From a virus: a DNA stretch of 25,489 bases. A program made the translations under genes and the position numbers. The notes below the pieces were generated by a model. That model was not told the origin of the DNA, did no database searches, and saw nothing but the letters and a program-made list of their open reading frames with translations. Positions 1 to 9,594 of the stretch are shown here, piece by piece (position 1 is the first letter of the stretch; each line of letters begins with the position of its first letter). The stretch is taken from IMG/VR virus record IMGVR_UViG_3300033827_000015, positions 1 to 25,489 of that record, one strand, 5' to 3'.

Positions 1-1
1 G

Positions 2-3000
2 CGTGTGGACAGGGGTGATAGAGGACAGATGCACCCGGATGTGATTGATGAGGCGGAGAAGCACGCATTACCTACGTTTTTGAAGTTGCGGGACGAGTAC
101 AAGGGCGACCCCAGAGTGAAGTTTACGATCGTCGATAATGACGACGATGCGAAGGCCCCGGCGATTGCGAGCCCGGAGTTAGAGGAGAGGTTGGCGCGCA
201 CGGGGTGGAAGGAGGAGGGGAAGAGGTACGTGGCGTCGGGGACAACAGGACCTGCGGGCGAAGGGACATTGCCGGCGCCGAGGTATTCCATGACAACTGC
301 CCCCACAGACGCCCCCGCCCCGCAATGGTACTCACAACTGCGGAGCGTCATCGACGCCAAGCTCCCCTCCTCCATGCCCGTCAACGATCTGCGCACGGCG
401 CTCAAGTCCTGGGCACAGAAGGGGGACTATAAGGCGGAGGAGCTGAAATGGTCAGGGGTTGACGAATGGCTGGCGGGGCAGACAGGGAAGGTGACGAAGC
501 GGCGGTTGATGGAGTTTATGCGGGCGAACCAGCTTGAGGTGAAGGATGTAATGTATGGACCGCCGGCGTTCGGCGGCCTCACCACCCCCGGCGGCATACC
601 GGGGACATACCGTGAGATGCTGCTGACGTTGCCTGAAGCTCGCCCTAATGCAGAGGATATTCTGCTGCGTGATGGCGAGATCAACGCCCGGAATAAGCAA
701 GACATAGCGCAGTCTTACTTGTCTTCCCACTGGCCCGACACCATCAACGTCGTCGCCCATATTCGTATGGACGATCGCATAGACAGTCAGGGCCGCAAGG
801 TGCTGCATATCGCCGAGGTACAAAGCGACTGGCACCAGGCGGCGGCAGCCCTTCGCACCCAGGAAATAAGACGATTGATCGCCGATGGGATGAGCGTGGA
901 AGAAGCGCAGAAAGAAACGCCGCAGGACTTCGGCTACAAAAAACCCGAAGAGGGGATGTCTTCCGACGGCTGGGAAGACCTTCAGTATGACGACGACTGG
1001 TTGGCCAGGTGGATACATAATAGCAACGCTCCCCCCGACGCCCCTTTTAAAACCACCTGGCCCATGCTCGCCATGAAACGCATGCTACGCTATGCGGCGG
1101 AGAACGGGTATGACGGCGTATCATGGGATACGGGGCAGACGCAGGCGGACAGGTATGATCTTAGTAAGCAGATCGGCAGAGTACGATTCACACACACGAG
1201 CGGCGGTGCGGGAGCGGCGCCTGGTGAAGTCGGGCCAGGGACGTTAAAAGCCTGGGATTTGGATGGTCGTCGTGTGATAGATGCCTACATCTCCGATCCG
1301 GCCAGGATAAAAGACTACGTTGGTCAAGAAGTCGCGCAAAGATTAGTCGATCAGGAAGGCATACACCGGAGAATATCCGCCGGTATGGGAGAATACGAAA
1401 GGGAATTAACCGGATTGGAGCTCAAAGTCGGCGGCGAGTGGCATAAGCGGCTGTACGACGAACGCATCCCGCAGGAGTTGAATAAATATGTGAAAAAGTG
1501 GGGTGCGCGGGTTGGAACGGCGAATATACGTGCTGAACAACCCTGGGAAGTGGATACCGCTACCGCATCTAGCGATATTGATTCCCGCGCGTTGACCGCT
1601 ACCGTTCCCTTCCTCCCCATCACCGATGCCATGCGCGAGTCCGTCATGACCAGGGGCCAGCCGCTATTTTCACAAACAACAACGGGCACAGGCGCTCCCA
1701 CAGGCGCCCCCACCTGGACCGCCGACCATTTCCGTTCCGCTTTCCCCGGCCAGGATGTCACCACCACCCCCGACGGCAAGTTCAACATCACCCTCAACAA
1801 TGGCAAGGTCATCGTTGCCGACCCCGCCGCACGTATCATCCTCAACCCGGAAACCCTCCCCGCCGCTGGCACCGTCCCCGCCGCTGGCACCGTCCCCGCC
1901 GCCGTCCCCGCCGTCCCCGCCGTCCCCACCGTCCCCGCCGGCTCCTGGGAAAACTTCGGCTACGGCGGTCTTATCCGCCTTACAGAACACTCGACAACGG
2001 ATACGTTGCCGCACGAAGCCTATCACGCCGCCGAAGACCTCAGCAACCTTACACCGGCCGACATCGCCGCCGCGCGCGCTAAGTACGGCGACGCTGAAAG
2101 CCGTGCGGACGCTTACGCCAAGTGGTTGTCGGAAGGGCGGGCGCCGGGCGAAGGGTTCTTCAGCCGTATCTGGCAGGCTATGATGAGACTACGGGATGCG
2201 CTGTTCGGACCTCGGGCGGAAACGGGATTTGAAAAAGTAGCGTCAGGCAGAGCATGGCAGCCCGTGGACATGGACGCCGCCGCTGTTACCGACGCCGCAA
2301 TCAACGCCAAAGGCGGAGTGATGGCCGCCATCGAAAACGGGGACGCCCCCATGCGTTATTCCATCCGCACCCCCGCGACCGACGCCAACGACGCGCTCCC
2401 CAAAGACAAGCGCGAACTCCCCTGGGTCGCCGACGCCAACGCCGCTCTCCGTCCCTTTACCGCTAAAATGAGCGCAGCCTTCAAGGAAATCGCGCCCCTG
2501 TTCACCAACTTTGTACGCGGTATACAACTCGCCGTGGCGCCCGGCGCCGCCGGTGGCAAGTACACCGAAGCCGCCGACATTTTCAAGGGCGCGCACGGCG
2601 CCAGGGAGCGTGCAACGCAAACAGCCGAAGAAAGCATTAGACCTTTGCGTAAAATATTCCAGAAAATGGGCGTAGGAGCGACGGGCGTCAAGGCTGCGAT
2701 GCCATTCATGGACGAACAGGGGCAGTTGACGAACCCCGGTCCCGCATACATGGTATGGGCGAATAACGGCCGCCCGTCATTGGCGGGTACGCCGTTCGAG
2801 CATCTGGCCCCGAAGTTCGAAGCCGCTTATAAGCTGCAGGTTACCGCGATAGACGGGATGTTAAAGTTTTTGAAGGAATCCGGCAAACCTTTGACGGTGA
2901 TGCGGGATGATCCCGACAACCCCGGCAAACTAATACCTGAGCCGATAACTTCGTCGGCGGATTATTTCCCCGACATCCTTACCAAAAGCAGCCGCCGCGC

Positions 3001-5410
3001 GTTCAACCAAGCCGTGGCGGAATACGTCGAACAACACCCTGAGCTTCGTAAACCCGCCCCGGAGAAGGACGGCGTGGCCATTCCCGACTGGGCCGCTGTC
3101 GATCGCGCCGCGCTCGCCGCGCGCACAAAGGAATTAGACGCCGCCGGGGAAGGCAGCGACTCCGACCTCGGGCAGCAATACCTCAGTCACCGGAGCCTTA
3201 GCGGCCCCGAGGATTATACCCACGCAAAACTGTTCAAAGATATCCAGGACGCCTATGATGTGGGCCTTAGACCCGTTAGCAATAACCCAGGCGATTCGCT
3301 GCGCCTGCTTACCGCCTCCATGGGCCAGTCGGGAATGGGGGCAAGGCTTGAGGCGGAGTACCGCAAAACAGGCGGGGAGATTTCGACTAACAACAATGGC
3401 GAGCCCATTGATCCCGTCACGTTCAAACGCATTCCCAGTGGCAAGATGATGGAAGACCCCGATAAGCCGGGTGAACAAGTCCCCATGACGATGCCGGCTA
3501 TTGACAGAAACAGCGGCGACTGGGTGAAACAGGGCGACTTGTGGTATCGCAACGCCAACCACGAGCTTGTACACAGGGGTTATACCTGGATGACAAAGGA
3601 GGTCGCTGCCAGCGTTGACAACTACCGGTCCAAATCTATACGCGCGGATAAAGACTTTGGCCCGGCGTACAACGCGTTCATGCGATTCGGCCAGATGCTC
3701 AGCCAGGGGCAGTTGATGGGATTTTTCCACGTCGGGTTCATGTCCGGCGCCAGCTACACGTCCAACCTCGGCCACGTCATGGGCGATCTTTACAAGATGG
3801 GGTATGACAAGGCGCACGGCAATACCCCCCGTGTGACGCTGGCCGGCATTAAGGATGCTGCAGTGCATCTCCTGGCGTCTCCGGTGAACGACATCCGGCA
3901 GGGGACGAAGTTGGTGGACGCCCGTTACCATCCCAGGGACCCCGACCTGTTCAAGGTGAACGACGACGACAATATCACCGAGCGTGTTCACAGCTTTACC
4001 GACCCCAAGGACCAGGAAACGATGTTACTGGCGGGGGTGGTGAAGGTAGGGGAGCTTGCGGGATGGCGGCATAAAATGGACCCGGCGCTACGGACGCACG
4101 GTGGTGAGAAATTCATGGACGCCTGGTGGAGCGGCGACAAATCCGCCATGGTGATGAACTCCCTGCCGGCGTTTACCGAAGCCGTAGCCGCGCCCACTAT
4201 GGGGTATGTAGTGCCGCGTATGAAAGCCGGGCAGGTGTACGAAAAGCTCGCCCGCGTCATTCGCGACAACCCCGGTAAGACAGCGAAGGAGTTACAGCCG
4301 CTCGCCGTGCGCGCCTACAATACTATCGAGGCGTTAATGGGCCAGGTGGACTACACGCGGCTGGGAATGCGCAACTGGGTGAAAAACCTGATACAACTCT
4401 TCATCAGAGCGCCGGGATGGACGGGGGGCACAGGGTCGTACTTCGGCGGGGCGCTGGTAGATACGATCAAACTCCTGCATGAATGGCAGCGTACGGGGAA
4501 GGCGCCGGCTGAGATCCCCGACCGCGTAATGGGCACGTTCGCGCTGCTGGCGGGGGCGGCGGTGTTAAACGGCGCCGCTACTTACGCCTTTACCGGGCAA
4601 CCGCCAAAAGACATGGACTACTGGGCGTTTCGCACGGGGGATAAGGACGAGTACGGCCGCGATGAGCGCATGATGTTCCCGATGTACACCAAAGACCTCA
4701 TGTCCTGGGAGCAGCACCCCGGCGCCACCGCTCTGGGTAAAATGCACCCTATGCTCTCAGCTATCGCGCAGGCGATTTACAACAAGGACTATTACGGCAC
4801 GCAAATCATGGAGCGCGGGTCCGGGTTCATATCACAACTAAGCGACCTTGGTAAGTTCGGCATCAGGCAATTCGAGCCGTTCGGCGTGCAGGGGCTGATG
4901 AAGGTGGCGGAGCGCAGCGGGGGCCTGGAGTATACGGCGCCGCAAAGACTGCTGGCGCCCATGGTGGGGATCATGCCGGCGCCGTCACTGTACAATAAGA
5001 CGCCGGCGGAACGGCTGATGACGGAAATGGGGGCGGAGGAGCGGCCGTCCGGCACCATGACCAAGGCGCAGCGCGAACACTTCGACCTGCTGCATCAAAT
5101 CCGCCGTGACTTCATGGTGGGGAACACGACGGAGGCGGAAGCGCGGATGCAGGGGGCGGTGCAGCAAGGGGTTATCAATCGCCGTGAGATTGGCGATCTG
5201 CGCAAAATGTCAACGCAGACGCCGGCGAGCTACGCCTTCAAAAGACTCAACGCGGATGATGCGCTGCGCGTATGGGAGGTTATGGATGACGAGGAACGGC
5301 GCGTGGCGCTAAAGGAGATGACGATGAAGATGATATCGCTTATCAAGAACGCCAGTCCGCAGAAAAGAAACGAGTTGCTGCCGAAGTTCAAGGCGGCGCT
5401 GGGGAGGTAG
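2..5410 (+). CDS. Giant phage polyvalent-type protein, 5' end cut by window edge
   Basis: The reading frame is open from the left edge, so the true start is outside the window; residue numbers here count from the GTG at 5. About residues 202-376 hold a block typical of large phage polyvalent proteins (YREMLLTLP at 202, QSDWHQ at 273, then an APFKTTWPMLAMKR segment from 346). A low-complexity Ala/Val/Pro linker near 618-645 is followed by HEAYH at 670-674, an HExxH zincin-like metallopeptidase signature. The C-terminal third is helical, with a hydrophobic stretch near 1508-1531. Polyvalent proteins are known in phages and conjugative elements and are thought to be delivered with the DNA; protease activity and injection are inference. 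It is the only complete plus-strand phage gene-like frame and converges on the polymerase gene with 13 bases between stops. Confidence 0.85.
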   Translation, partial: RVDRGDRGQMHPDVIDEAEKHALPTFLKLRDEYKGDPRVKFTIVDNDDDAKAPAIASPELEERLARTGWKEEGKRYVASGTTGPAGEGTLPAPRYSMTTAPTDAPAPQWYSQLRSVIDAKLPSSMPVNDLRTALKSWAQKGDYKAEELKWSGVDEWLAGQTGKVTKRRLMEFMRANQLEVKDVMYGPPAFGGLTTPGGIPGTYREMLLTLPEARPNAEDILLRDGEINARNKQDIAQSYLSSHWPDTINVVAHIRMDDRIDSQGRKVLHIAEVQSDWHQAAAALRTQEIRRLIADGMSVEEAQKETPQDFGYKKPEEGMSSDGWEDLQYDDDWLARWIHNSNAPPDAPFKTTWPMLAMKRMLRYAAENGYDGVSWDTGQTQADRYDLSKQIGRVRFTHTSGGAGAAPGEVGPGTLKAWDLDGRRVIDAYISDPARIKDYVGQEVAQRLVDQEGIHRRISAGMGEYERELTGLELKVGGEWHKRLYDERIPQELNKYVKKWGARVGTANIRAEQPWEVDTATASSDIDSRALTATVPFLPITDAMRESVMTRGQPLFSQTTTGTGAPTGAPTWTADHFRSAFPGQDVTTTPDGKFNITLNNGKVIVADPAARIILNPETLPAAGTVPAAGTVPAAVPAVPAVPTVPAGSWENFGYGGLIRLTEHSTTDTLPHEAYHAAEDLSNLTPADIAAARAKYGDAESRADAYAKWLSEGRAPGEGFFSRIWQAMMRLRDALFGPRAETGFEKVASGRAWQPVDMDAAAVTDAAINAKGGVMAAIENGDAPMRYSIRTPATDANDALPKDKRELPWVADANAALRPFTAKMSAAFKEIAPLFTNFVRGIQLAVAPGAAGGKYTEAADIFKGAHGARERATQTAEESIRPLRKIFQKMGVGATGVKAAMPFMDEQGQLTNPGPAYMVWANNGRPSLAGTPFEHLAPKFEAAYKLQVTAIDGMLKFLKESGKPLTVMRDDPDNPGKLIPEPITSSADYFPDILTKSSRRAFNQAVAEYVEQHPELRKPAPEKDGVAIPDWAAVDRAALAARTKELDAAGEGSDSDLGQQYLSHRSLSGPEDYTHAKLFKDIQDAYDVGLRPVSNNPGDSLRLLTASMGQSGMGARLEAEYRKTGGEISTNNNGEPIDPVTFKRIPSGKMMEDPDKPGEQVPMTMPAIDRNSGDWVKQGDLWYRNANHELVHRGYTWMTKEVAASVDNYRSKSIRADKDFGPAYNAFMRFGQMLSQGQLMGFFHVGFMSGASYTSNLGHVMGDLYKMGYDKAHGNTPRVTLAGIKDAAVHLLASPVNDIRQGTKLVDARYHPRDPDLFKVNDDDNITERVHSFTDPKDQETMLLAGVVKVGELAGWRHKMDPALRTHGGEKFMDAWWSGDKSAMVMNSLPAFTEAVAAPTMGYVVPRMKAGQVYEKLARVIRDNPGKTAKELQPLAVRAYNTIEALMGQVDYTRLGMRNWVKNLIQLFIRAPGWTGGTGSYFGGALVDTIKLLHEWQRTGKAPAEIPDRVMGTFALLAGAAVLNGAATYAFTGQPPKDMDYWAFRTGDKDEYGRDERMMFPMYTKDLMSWEQHPGATALGKMHPMLSAIAQAIYNKDYYGTQIMERGSGFISQLSDLGKFGIRQFEPFGVQGLMKVAERSGGLEYTAPQRLLAPMVGIMPAPSLYNKTPAERLMTEMGAEERPSGTMTKAQREHFDLLHQIRRDFMVGNTTEAEARMQGAVQQGVINRREIGDLRKMSTQTPASYAFKRLNADDALRVWEVMDDEERRVALKEMTMKMISLIKNASPQKRNELLPKFKAALGR
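1858..1939 (+). repeat. Tandem GTCCCC-rich linker repeat
   Basis: Two adjacent 18-base copies (1862-1879 and 1880-1897) are followed by several 9-base GCCGTCCCC units. They encode an Ala/Val/Pro-rich flexible linker between the N-terminal block and the HExxH region of the giant protein. Such runs can change in copy number by slippage; that is inference. Confidence 0.8.
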
Positions 5411-5423
5411 ATAGGAGCTGGCC

Positions 5424-8081
5424 TCACGCCGTCCCAGGATACGCCTGCATGCTCCCCCAGCGCCGCCCCACCTTGGCATCTACCTTGACGGGGATACTCA
5501 ACTTCACCGCCGTCTCCATAATATGCAGCAGCAGCGGCACCAGCGTCTCCAAGTATTCCGTGCTGCACTCGAACTCCAACGAATCATGAATCTGAATAAG
5601 CGGCTGAAACACCACACCCTGCCGCTGCCATTCCCGGTACACCGGCACCAGCTCCCCCATCGCCCGTTTTATTATTCCCTGCGCCCCGGACTGTATGGGG
5701 TGATTACCGGCTTCCCTCAACGCCTCCTCCCGCAGCCACTTGTTCCCCGACTTCGCGCCGGGTATCCATCTCCTTCTACCAAATATATCCTCTACCCACC
5801 CATACCTCTTAGCGTGGTCATGCGTAGCATCCATAAATGTCCTTACGCCTGGGAACAATCTAAAGTATTCTTTTCTAAAGTCATCACATTGCCGCGCAGT
5901 CCAATTAATCCCCATAGTAGCAAGAGCAGACCTCAAGCCCTCCGATTGCATACCATACGCTAGCCCGAAATTAAGTGTCTTGGCGCACCTGCGCTGCCAA
6001 CCCTTCAACTCGCTCATAGGTACGCCAAAGGCATCGGCCGCCGTCTTCTTATGCAAATCCAGGCCTTCTCTAAAGATGGATAGCATCCTGCTATCCTGTG
6101 ACGCGTGCGCCAACACTCTTAATTCGATCTGTGAATAATCCGCGCTCACCAATAGGCAGCCATCCTCGGCCATATACCCGTCTCGTACCCGCTTACCCTC
6201 CTCGGAGCGCACCGGCTGCGCCATCAGATTTGGCGACGACGACGATAGTCTCCCCGTGCTCGTCCTCGTTATCCTGAATGTGGTGTGCAGACGGTTGGCG
6301 GCGTCCGCCATCTGCGGGATAGGCCGGGCGTATGTCCCGTTGAGCTTGACATACGATCTGTAATCCTGCACCAGCCGTATAACTTCCACCTTTCTTTCAC
6401 CTATGGCGGCGGGCATCTCGGAGAGCCGCGACAGTATTTTGTTGTCAGTCCCGCCCCCGCCCCCGCCCCCGCCCCTGCCCCCGCCCCCGCCCCGGCCGCC
6501 GAGATCGAGTTTGTCCTTATCATACAACAACGCCCCCACCTGCGGCGGGGAGGCGGGATTGAAGTAGTCCAGCGCTACGCCCATGCCCCGCAACTTTCTC
6601 AACAGCTCATCCAAAACAGCGTCCGCCTTTCCCTGCAAATACGCGCTAAGGTCGCGGAAATGCTGCGGGTCGATGCGTATGCCCTTTATCATCATGTCGC
6701 TCACCATGGGAATTACCGCCATGTCCGCCGCGAAGGCGTCTTCAAGACCGGCGGCTACGATCATATCCCACAGTACAGGCCAGACACGGAGCGTGGCGTC
6801 CGCGTCCCGAGCGCTGTAACGGATGGCGGCGGCGCGGTCGATGTCGCTCAAATCCCCTGCCGGCATCTCACCTATGGCATCCTCCACCATCCCGCGCCCC
6901 TCCTCCACGTCAATATTCAACCATCTCTGCCTTGGGTTCGCATCCTTTGTCTCCGCATCCTTTAGTATCCGCAGTATCTTCTTTGTAATCGACTGCGGTT
7001 TTTTGACATGGGGTTTGCCCTTGACCCAGAGGAAAACGTGCTCAGGGGCGGGGAAGGGGAGCATGGAGGCTATTGCGAGGTATTCCATGGCTTTGCTGCG
7101 AGTGGCCGGAGCAACCATATCCGCGTATGAAATCATAGTCATATTACAATAGCGGTAGGCAAGGGACTTCAACCCTTGAGCCTCGGACTGCAGCAAATAA
7201 GCCGCGATCATCGAATCCACCACCCTGGCGGGGCGGATACCGGCTTGATCCAGGACGGGGCCGTCAAATAAATAGTTATGGAAAAGAGTGAGGACTGCGG
7301 GTGAGGCTAAATGCCGCGCCAGAATGGACAGCGTCTCAGGCTGGTCGTGCATTATCACGCGCGCCGTGCCTGGGGATACTGAAAACGACAGGCACCAGAA
7401 TTTCCCGGCTTTCGTTTCAGTGTCCACGGCGACTAGAGTGGATTCCTTTAAATACGCGGGGATGCTCGAGGCGCCGGCGGTGTAGTCTTCCTTTCCCGCC
7501 CAGGTATCCTCTACACGGCGGATAGGACGTTTCCCGCTGATAATCTCCTTTACCGCGCGGAAATCAGCATGCACCAGCAGCATCAAAGCGGGGTTGTGAA
7601 GGCCGGCGGCGGGGTGGTAGACAGGGATGACGATACGCCCGTCGGCCAGCGGATATGGCAAACCGTGAACGTCACTCATATCCACGTCGCCAAGGAAGCG
7701 GCGCGTGGCGATCCTGCCCATGGCGATGATAAAGCGCGGGTCAACGGCGGCGATGTCCATGTCCAGCCATATGCCGCAGTTGGCGATCTCCTCCGGCGCA
7801 GGATCGCGGTCGCCGCCACTTTTTCCTCTCCCCGGCCAGCAGCGGCAAATGTTCGAAATGTAAACCGAGCACCGTGGCATGCCGTTGCGGTTGAGCAGAT
7901 CGGTGAACTCCGTACCCGCAGGGGCGCGTTCGACAAACGGGTAGCCGGCGGCGTCCTCCATCCTGCCGGGGGCTTCGCCGACGAACATAGTAGAACAGGG
8001 TACGGGGCCGACGCCCCATATTATTTGATGTCTGCTCTTGACAAGTTCCGGACAGCGAATGCAATTATTTGCATGTTTCAC
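5424..8081 (-). CDS. Uracil-DNA glycosylase / 3'-5' exonuclease / family A DNA polymerase fusion
   Basis: A three-domain 885-aa replicative polymerase. Residues 1-180 resemble family 4/5 uracil-DNA glycosylases: cysteines 7, 10, 79/81 and 102 could bind a 4Fe-4S cluster, with GEAPG at 35-39 and HPAAGL at 156-161. Residues 210-440 are a DEDDy proofreading exonuclease (D220/E222, N269 to D273, Y422-x3-D426). Residues 455-885 are Pol I-like: motif A DYSQIELR at 648, motif B KTLNFGLAYG at 701-710, motif C HDSLE at 832. All key residues are present, so it is probably active. An unusual Gly/Arg run fills about 528-544 in the thumb. I chose the GTG at 8081 because it overlaps the stop of the preceding gene (GTGA); the frame also runs open to an upstream start at 8168. 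It is the last gene of the minus-strand block. Confidence 0.93.
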   Translation of the reverse strand: MKHANNCIRCPELVKSRHQIIWGVGPVPCSTMFVGEAPGRMEDAAGYPFVERAPAGTEFTDLLNRNGMPRCSVYISNICRCWPGRGKSGGDRDPAPEEIANCGIWLDMDIAAVDPRFIIAMGRIATRRFLGDVDMSDVHGLPYPLADGRIVIPVYHPAAGLHNPALMLLVHADFRAVKEIISGKRPIRRVEDTWAGKEDYTAGASSIPAYLKESTLVAVDTETKAGKFWCLSFSVSPGTARVIMHDQPETLSILARHLASPAVLTLFHNYLFDGPVLDQAGIRPARVVDSMIAAYLLQSEAQGLKSLAYRYCNMTMISYADMVAPATRSKAMEYLAIASMLPFPAPEHVFLWVKGKPHVKKPQSITKKILRILKDAETKDANPRQRWLNIDVEEGRGMVEDAIGEMPAGDLSDIDRAAAIRYSARDADATLRVWPVLWDMIVAAGLEDAFAADMAVIPMVSDMMIKGIRIDPQHFRDLSAYLQGKADAVLDELLRKLRGMGVALDYFNPASPPQVGALLYDKDKLDLGGRGGGGGRGGGGGGGGTDNKILSRLSEMPAAIGERKVEVIRLVQDYRSYVKLNGTYARPIPQMADAANRLHTTFRITRTSTGRLSSSSPNLMAQPVRSEEGKRVRDGYMAEDGCLLVSADYSQIELRVLAHASQDSRMLSIFREGLDLHKKTAADAFGVPMSELKGWQRRCAKTLNFGLAYGMQSEGLRSALATMGINWTARQCDDFRKEYFRLFPGVRTFMDATHDHAKRYGWVEDIFGRRRWIPGAKSGNKWLREEALREAGNHPIQSGAQGIIKRAMGELVPVYREWQRQGVVFQPLIQIHDSLEFECSTEYLETLVPLLLHIMETAVKLSIPVKVDAKVGRRWGSMQAYPGTA
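6450..6494 (-). repeat. GGGGGC hexamer repeat inside the polymerase gene (G-quadruplex-prone)
   Basis: On the coding strand this is a run of G4-G5 blocks separated by single C, CA or CC bases. It encodes the polyglycine loop of the polymerase thumb. More than four G-runs with one- or two-base spacers is a textbook G-quadruplex motif; folding is inference. Confidence 0.85.
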
Positions 8082-8275
8082 CGCACCCGGCCCCGCTGTC
8101 CGCCCCACGCCCCTTCTACTGTTACCAACCCGGCGATGTCGCGCACGCCCTTCCAGCAGGCGTGGCAAAGAAGGAGACTGCGGATACGATTAAGGCCGAT
8201 CTTCATGCCGGGGAGGCGGGCGGTAACGGCGTGGCCGCATACGCATACGCCCTTGCTGACGATCTTGGCGTTCAT
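8078..8275 (-). CDS. Small putative zinc-binding protein (65 aa)
   Basis: A 65-residue protein with a C11-x-C13-G-H15 group and a C37-H-A-C40 group, spaced like a single zinc site. The start is supported by a strong ribosome binding site (GGAGG, then TTTT, then ATG) that overlaps the end of the upstream ERCC4 nuclease gene. Its TGA stop overlaps the GTG of the polymerase gene by four bases, so the two are likely translationally coupled. Function unknown. Its position between a nuclease and the polymerase suggests a role in DNA metabolism, which is inference. Confidence 0.65.
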   Translation of the reverse strand: MNAKIVSKGVCVCGHAVTARLPGMKIGLNRIRSLLLCHACWKGVRDIAGLVTVEGAWGGQRGRVR

Positions 8276-8283
8276 AAAACCTC

Positions 8284-9021
8284 CTACTTTCCCCCGCTCA
8301 ATTCCTTCACAATAGTCCTGGCAATCCCCTTGCCAACGCCCTCCACCGCCATGAGTTCTTTTTCCCCCGCCATGACGAGTTCGAGTACGCTGGCATACTT
8401 AGCCGCAATCGCCTGCGCCCGTGTCCACCCGACATCCGTGATCTCCTTCGCCACCCGCGCCACTAACGGCGGGCGAAACAACTGCACGACAGGCGATGGC
8501 GCATGCGCGTAGGAGTAAAACGCCAAATGAGCGGCGTGGTCGCTCCAACCCTTCTGCCACCAATTATATATATCGGATAAGTACATGCCAGTCTCTTCTA
8601 TCGTACTTGTCCGCGCTACCAATATCCCGCAGTTCACAGCCATACTATGGAGGAAGTTGGTGATCGTGCGCAGCATATATCTGCGCCTGCCATGCCGCAT
8701 ATCCACCCACGCGCCGTGTTTGAACACCTGCAAAACACCATTGGCCGGGTTAGGCCTGAATATGCCCTCCACAATCAGAATCGTCCGCCAGTATGAAGGG
8801 AGCAGGCCGAGGAGCTGGGAACCAGACAGGCGGCCGCTGTCGATAGAACTCACGAGGTCGGAGATTGTCTTCCTTTCGCAACCGATCGCCGCCGGACCGT
8901 CAGGACCGTTACCCAGCCATGCGAAGTCACCGTATTCCAGGCGGGTGAGTTCAAACGGCGTGCCTTTGGGGATATGGGCCGCCAGCTCCCTGGAGCCGAC
9001 GCGGGAATCAATCAGCAGCAT
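8284..9021 (-). CDS. ERCC4-type structure-specific nuclease with helix-hairpin-helix tail
   Basis: A 245-aa protein of the XPF/ERCC4 nuclease family. The N-terminus shows D5, G31-D32 and the signature E49-R-K51-x3-D55, the metal-binding core of this fold. The C-terminus (about 205-243) carries a helix-hairpin-helix with the GVGKGIA loop, expected to bind branched DNA non-specifically. Eukaryotic XPF works on flaps and forks. Here the enzyme probably trims branched intermediates in phage replication or annealing-type recombination. It is followed 8 bases later by the small Zn protein. The start is the first ATG in frame; the ribosome site upstream is weak. Confidence 0.85.
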   Translation of the reverse strand: MLLIDSRVGSRELAAHIPKGTPFELTRLEYGDFAWLGNGPDGPAAIGCERKTISDLVSSIDSGRLSGSQLLGLLPSYWRTILIVEGIFRPNPANGVLQVFKHGAWVDMRHGRRRYMLRTITNFLHSMAVNCGILVARTSTIEETGMYLSDIYNWWQKGWSDHAAHLAFYSYAHAPSPVVQLFRPPLVARVAKEITDVGWTRAQAIAAKYASVLELVMAGEKELMAVEGVGKGIARTIVKELSGGK

Positions 9022-9048
9022 TGTCTATTCCGCCATCTCGCGGTTTTT

Positions 9049-9306
9049 TTAGCGCCGTGCGGTCAGCCATCGGACTAAATCCTCTCGCCGGTAACCTATA
9101 CTCCTGCCGTGGCCAACACGCTCCGGGCCGTTGCCTGCCGCGTCCAAATTTTGCATCGTTCCGCGTGAGTAAGGCAGGCCAAGGCTGGCGACATATTGCG
9201 CCCATTTGTGACGCCATATGATCGGCGGAGCCTCGGTTAGAAGGAAGCTCCAATCAATTCGGGGAACATTACTGGGAAGGCAGATTCTTGAATCGGGCTT
9301 TTTCAT
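9049..9306 (-). CDS. Excisionase/AlpA-like helix-turn-helix protein
   Basis: An 85-aa basic protein. Its second half reads SRGTMQNLDAAGNGPER, then GRSIGYRREDLVRWL, the usual layout of MerR/AlpA/excisionase-type winged helices: a helix-turn-helix, a GxGP turn, then a YRREDLxxWL wing. I chose the ATG at 9306 because GGGAG lies 7 bases upstream; the frame is open further, to 9369. It may regulate the neighbouring genes or act as a recombination directionality factor. No integrase is visible in the window, so this is open. It lies 27 bases before the ERCC4 gene. Confidence 0.72.
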   Translation of the reverse strand: MKKPDSRICLPSNVPRIDWSFLLTEAPPIIWRHKWAQYVASLGLPYSRGTMQNLDAAGNGPERVGHGRSIGYRREDLVRWLTARR

Positions 9307-9378
9307 TTGCAGACTCCCTGATGTCAAGGGGAGTCGCTGATCCAGGCAAGCCTGCACCGACAGCGACACCCGTATTAG

Positions 9379-9594
9379 TTAGTCAATCCCTTCCTGGGCG
9401 GCAAACCACCCTGGAATCTCTATCTCCACGTCGTCCAGGGCCTCGGCATCGGCATCGCCGCTTAGCACAAGGCTGCGGGGAATCCAGTACTCGGGGCCAT
9501 CACCCAGCCGCACTAGCATTGCCAGGTCTGTGCCCGCCACCACGAGGCCTTCCACGAGAACACGCTCATCCACATCGTCTCTGTATCTGCTCAT
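9379..9594 (-). CDS. Small acidic phage protein (71 aa)
   Basis: A short acidic protein with a predicted beta-rich middle (TDLAMLVRL, then EYWIPRSLVL) and a conserved-looking tail (EIEIPGWFAAQEGI). This resembles a widespread family of small phage proteins placed among replication genes, whose function is not known to me. GGGGGAG lies 8 bases before the ATG. The ATG overlaps the stop of the upstream gene (ATGA), so it is probably coupled to it. Confidence 0.65.
   Translation of the reverse strand: MSRYRDDVDERVLVEGLVVAGTDLAMLVRLGDGPEYWIPRSLVLSGDADAEALDDVEIEIPGWFAAQEGID

Noticed and set aside
3134-3991. 285-codon minus-strand open frame
   Set aside because: Antisense to the giant protein in GC-rich DNA; no motif and no ribosome site.
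7569-8315. 248-codon plus-strand open frame
   Set aside because: Antisense to the polymerase glycosylase domain and the small Zn gene, whose motifs are clear.
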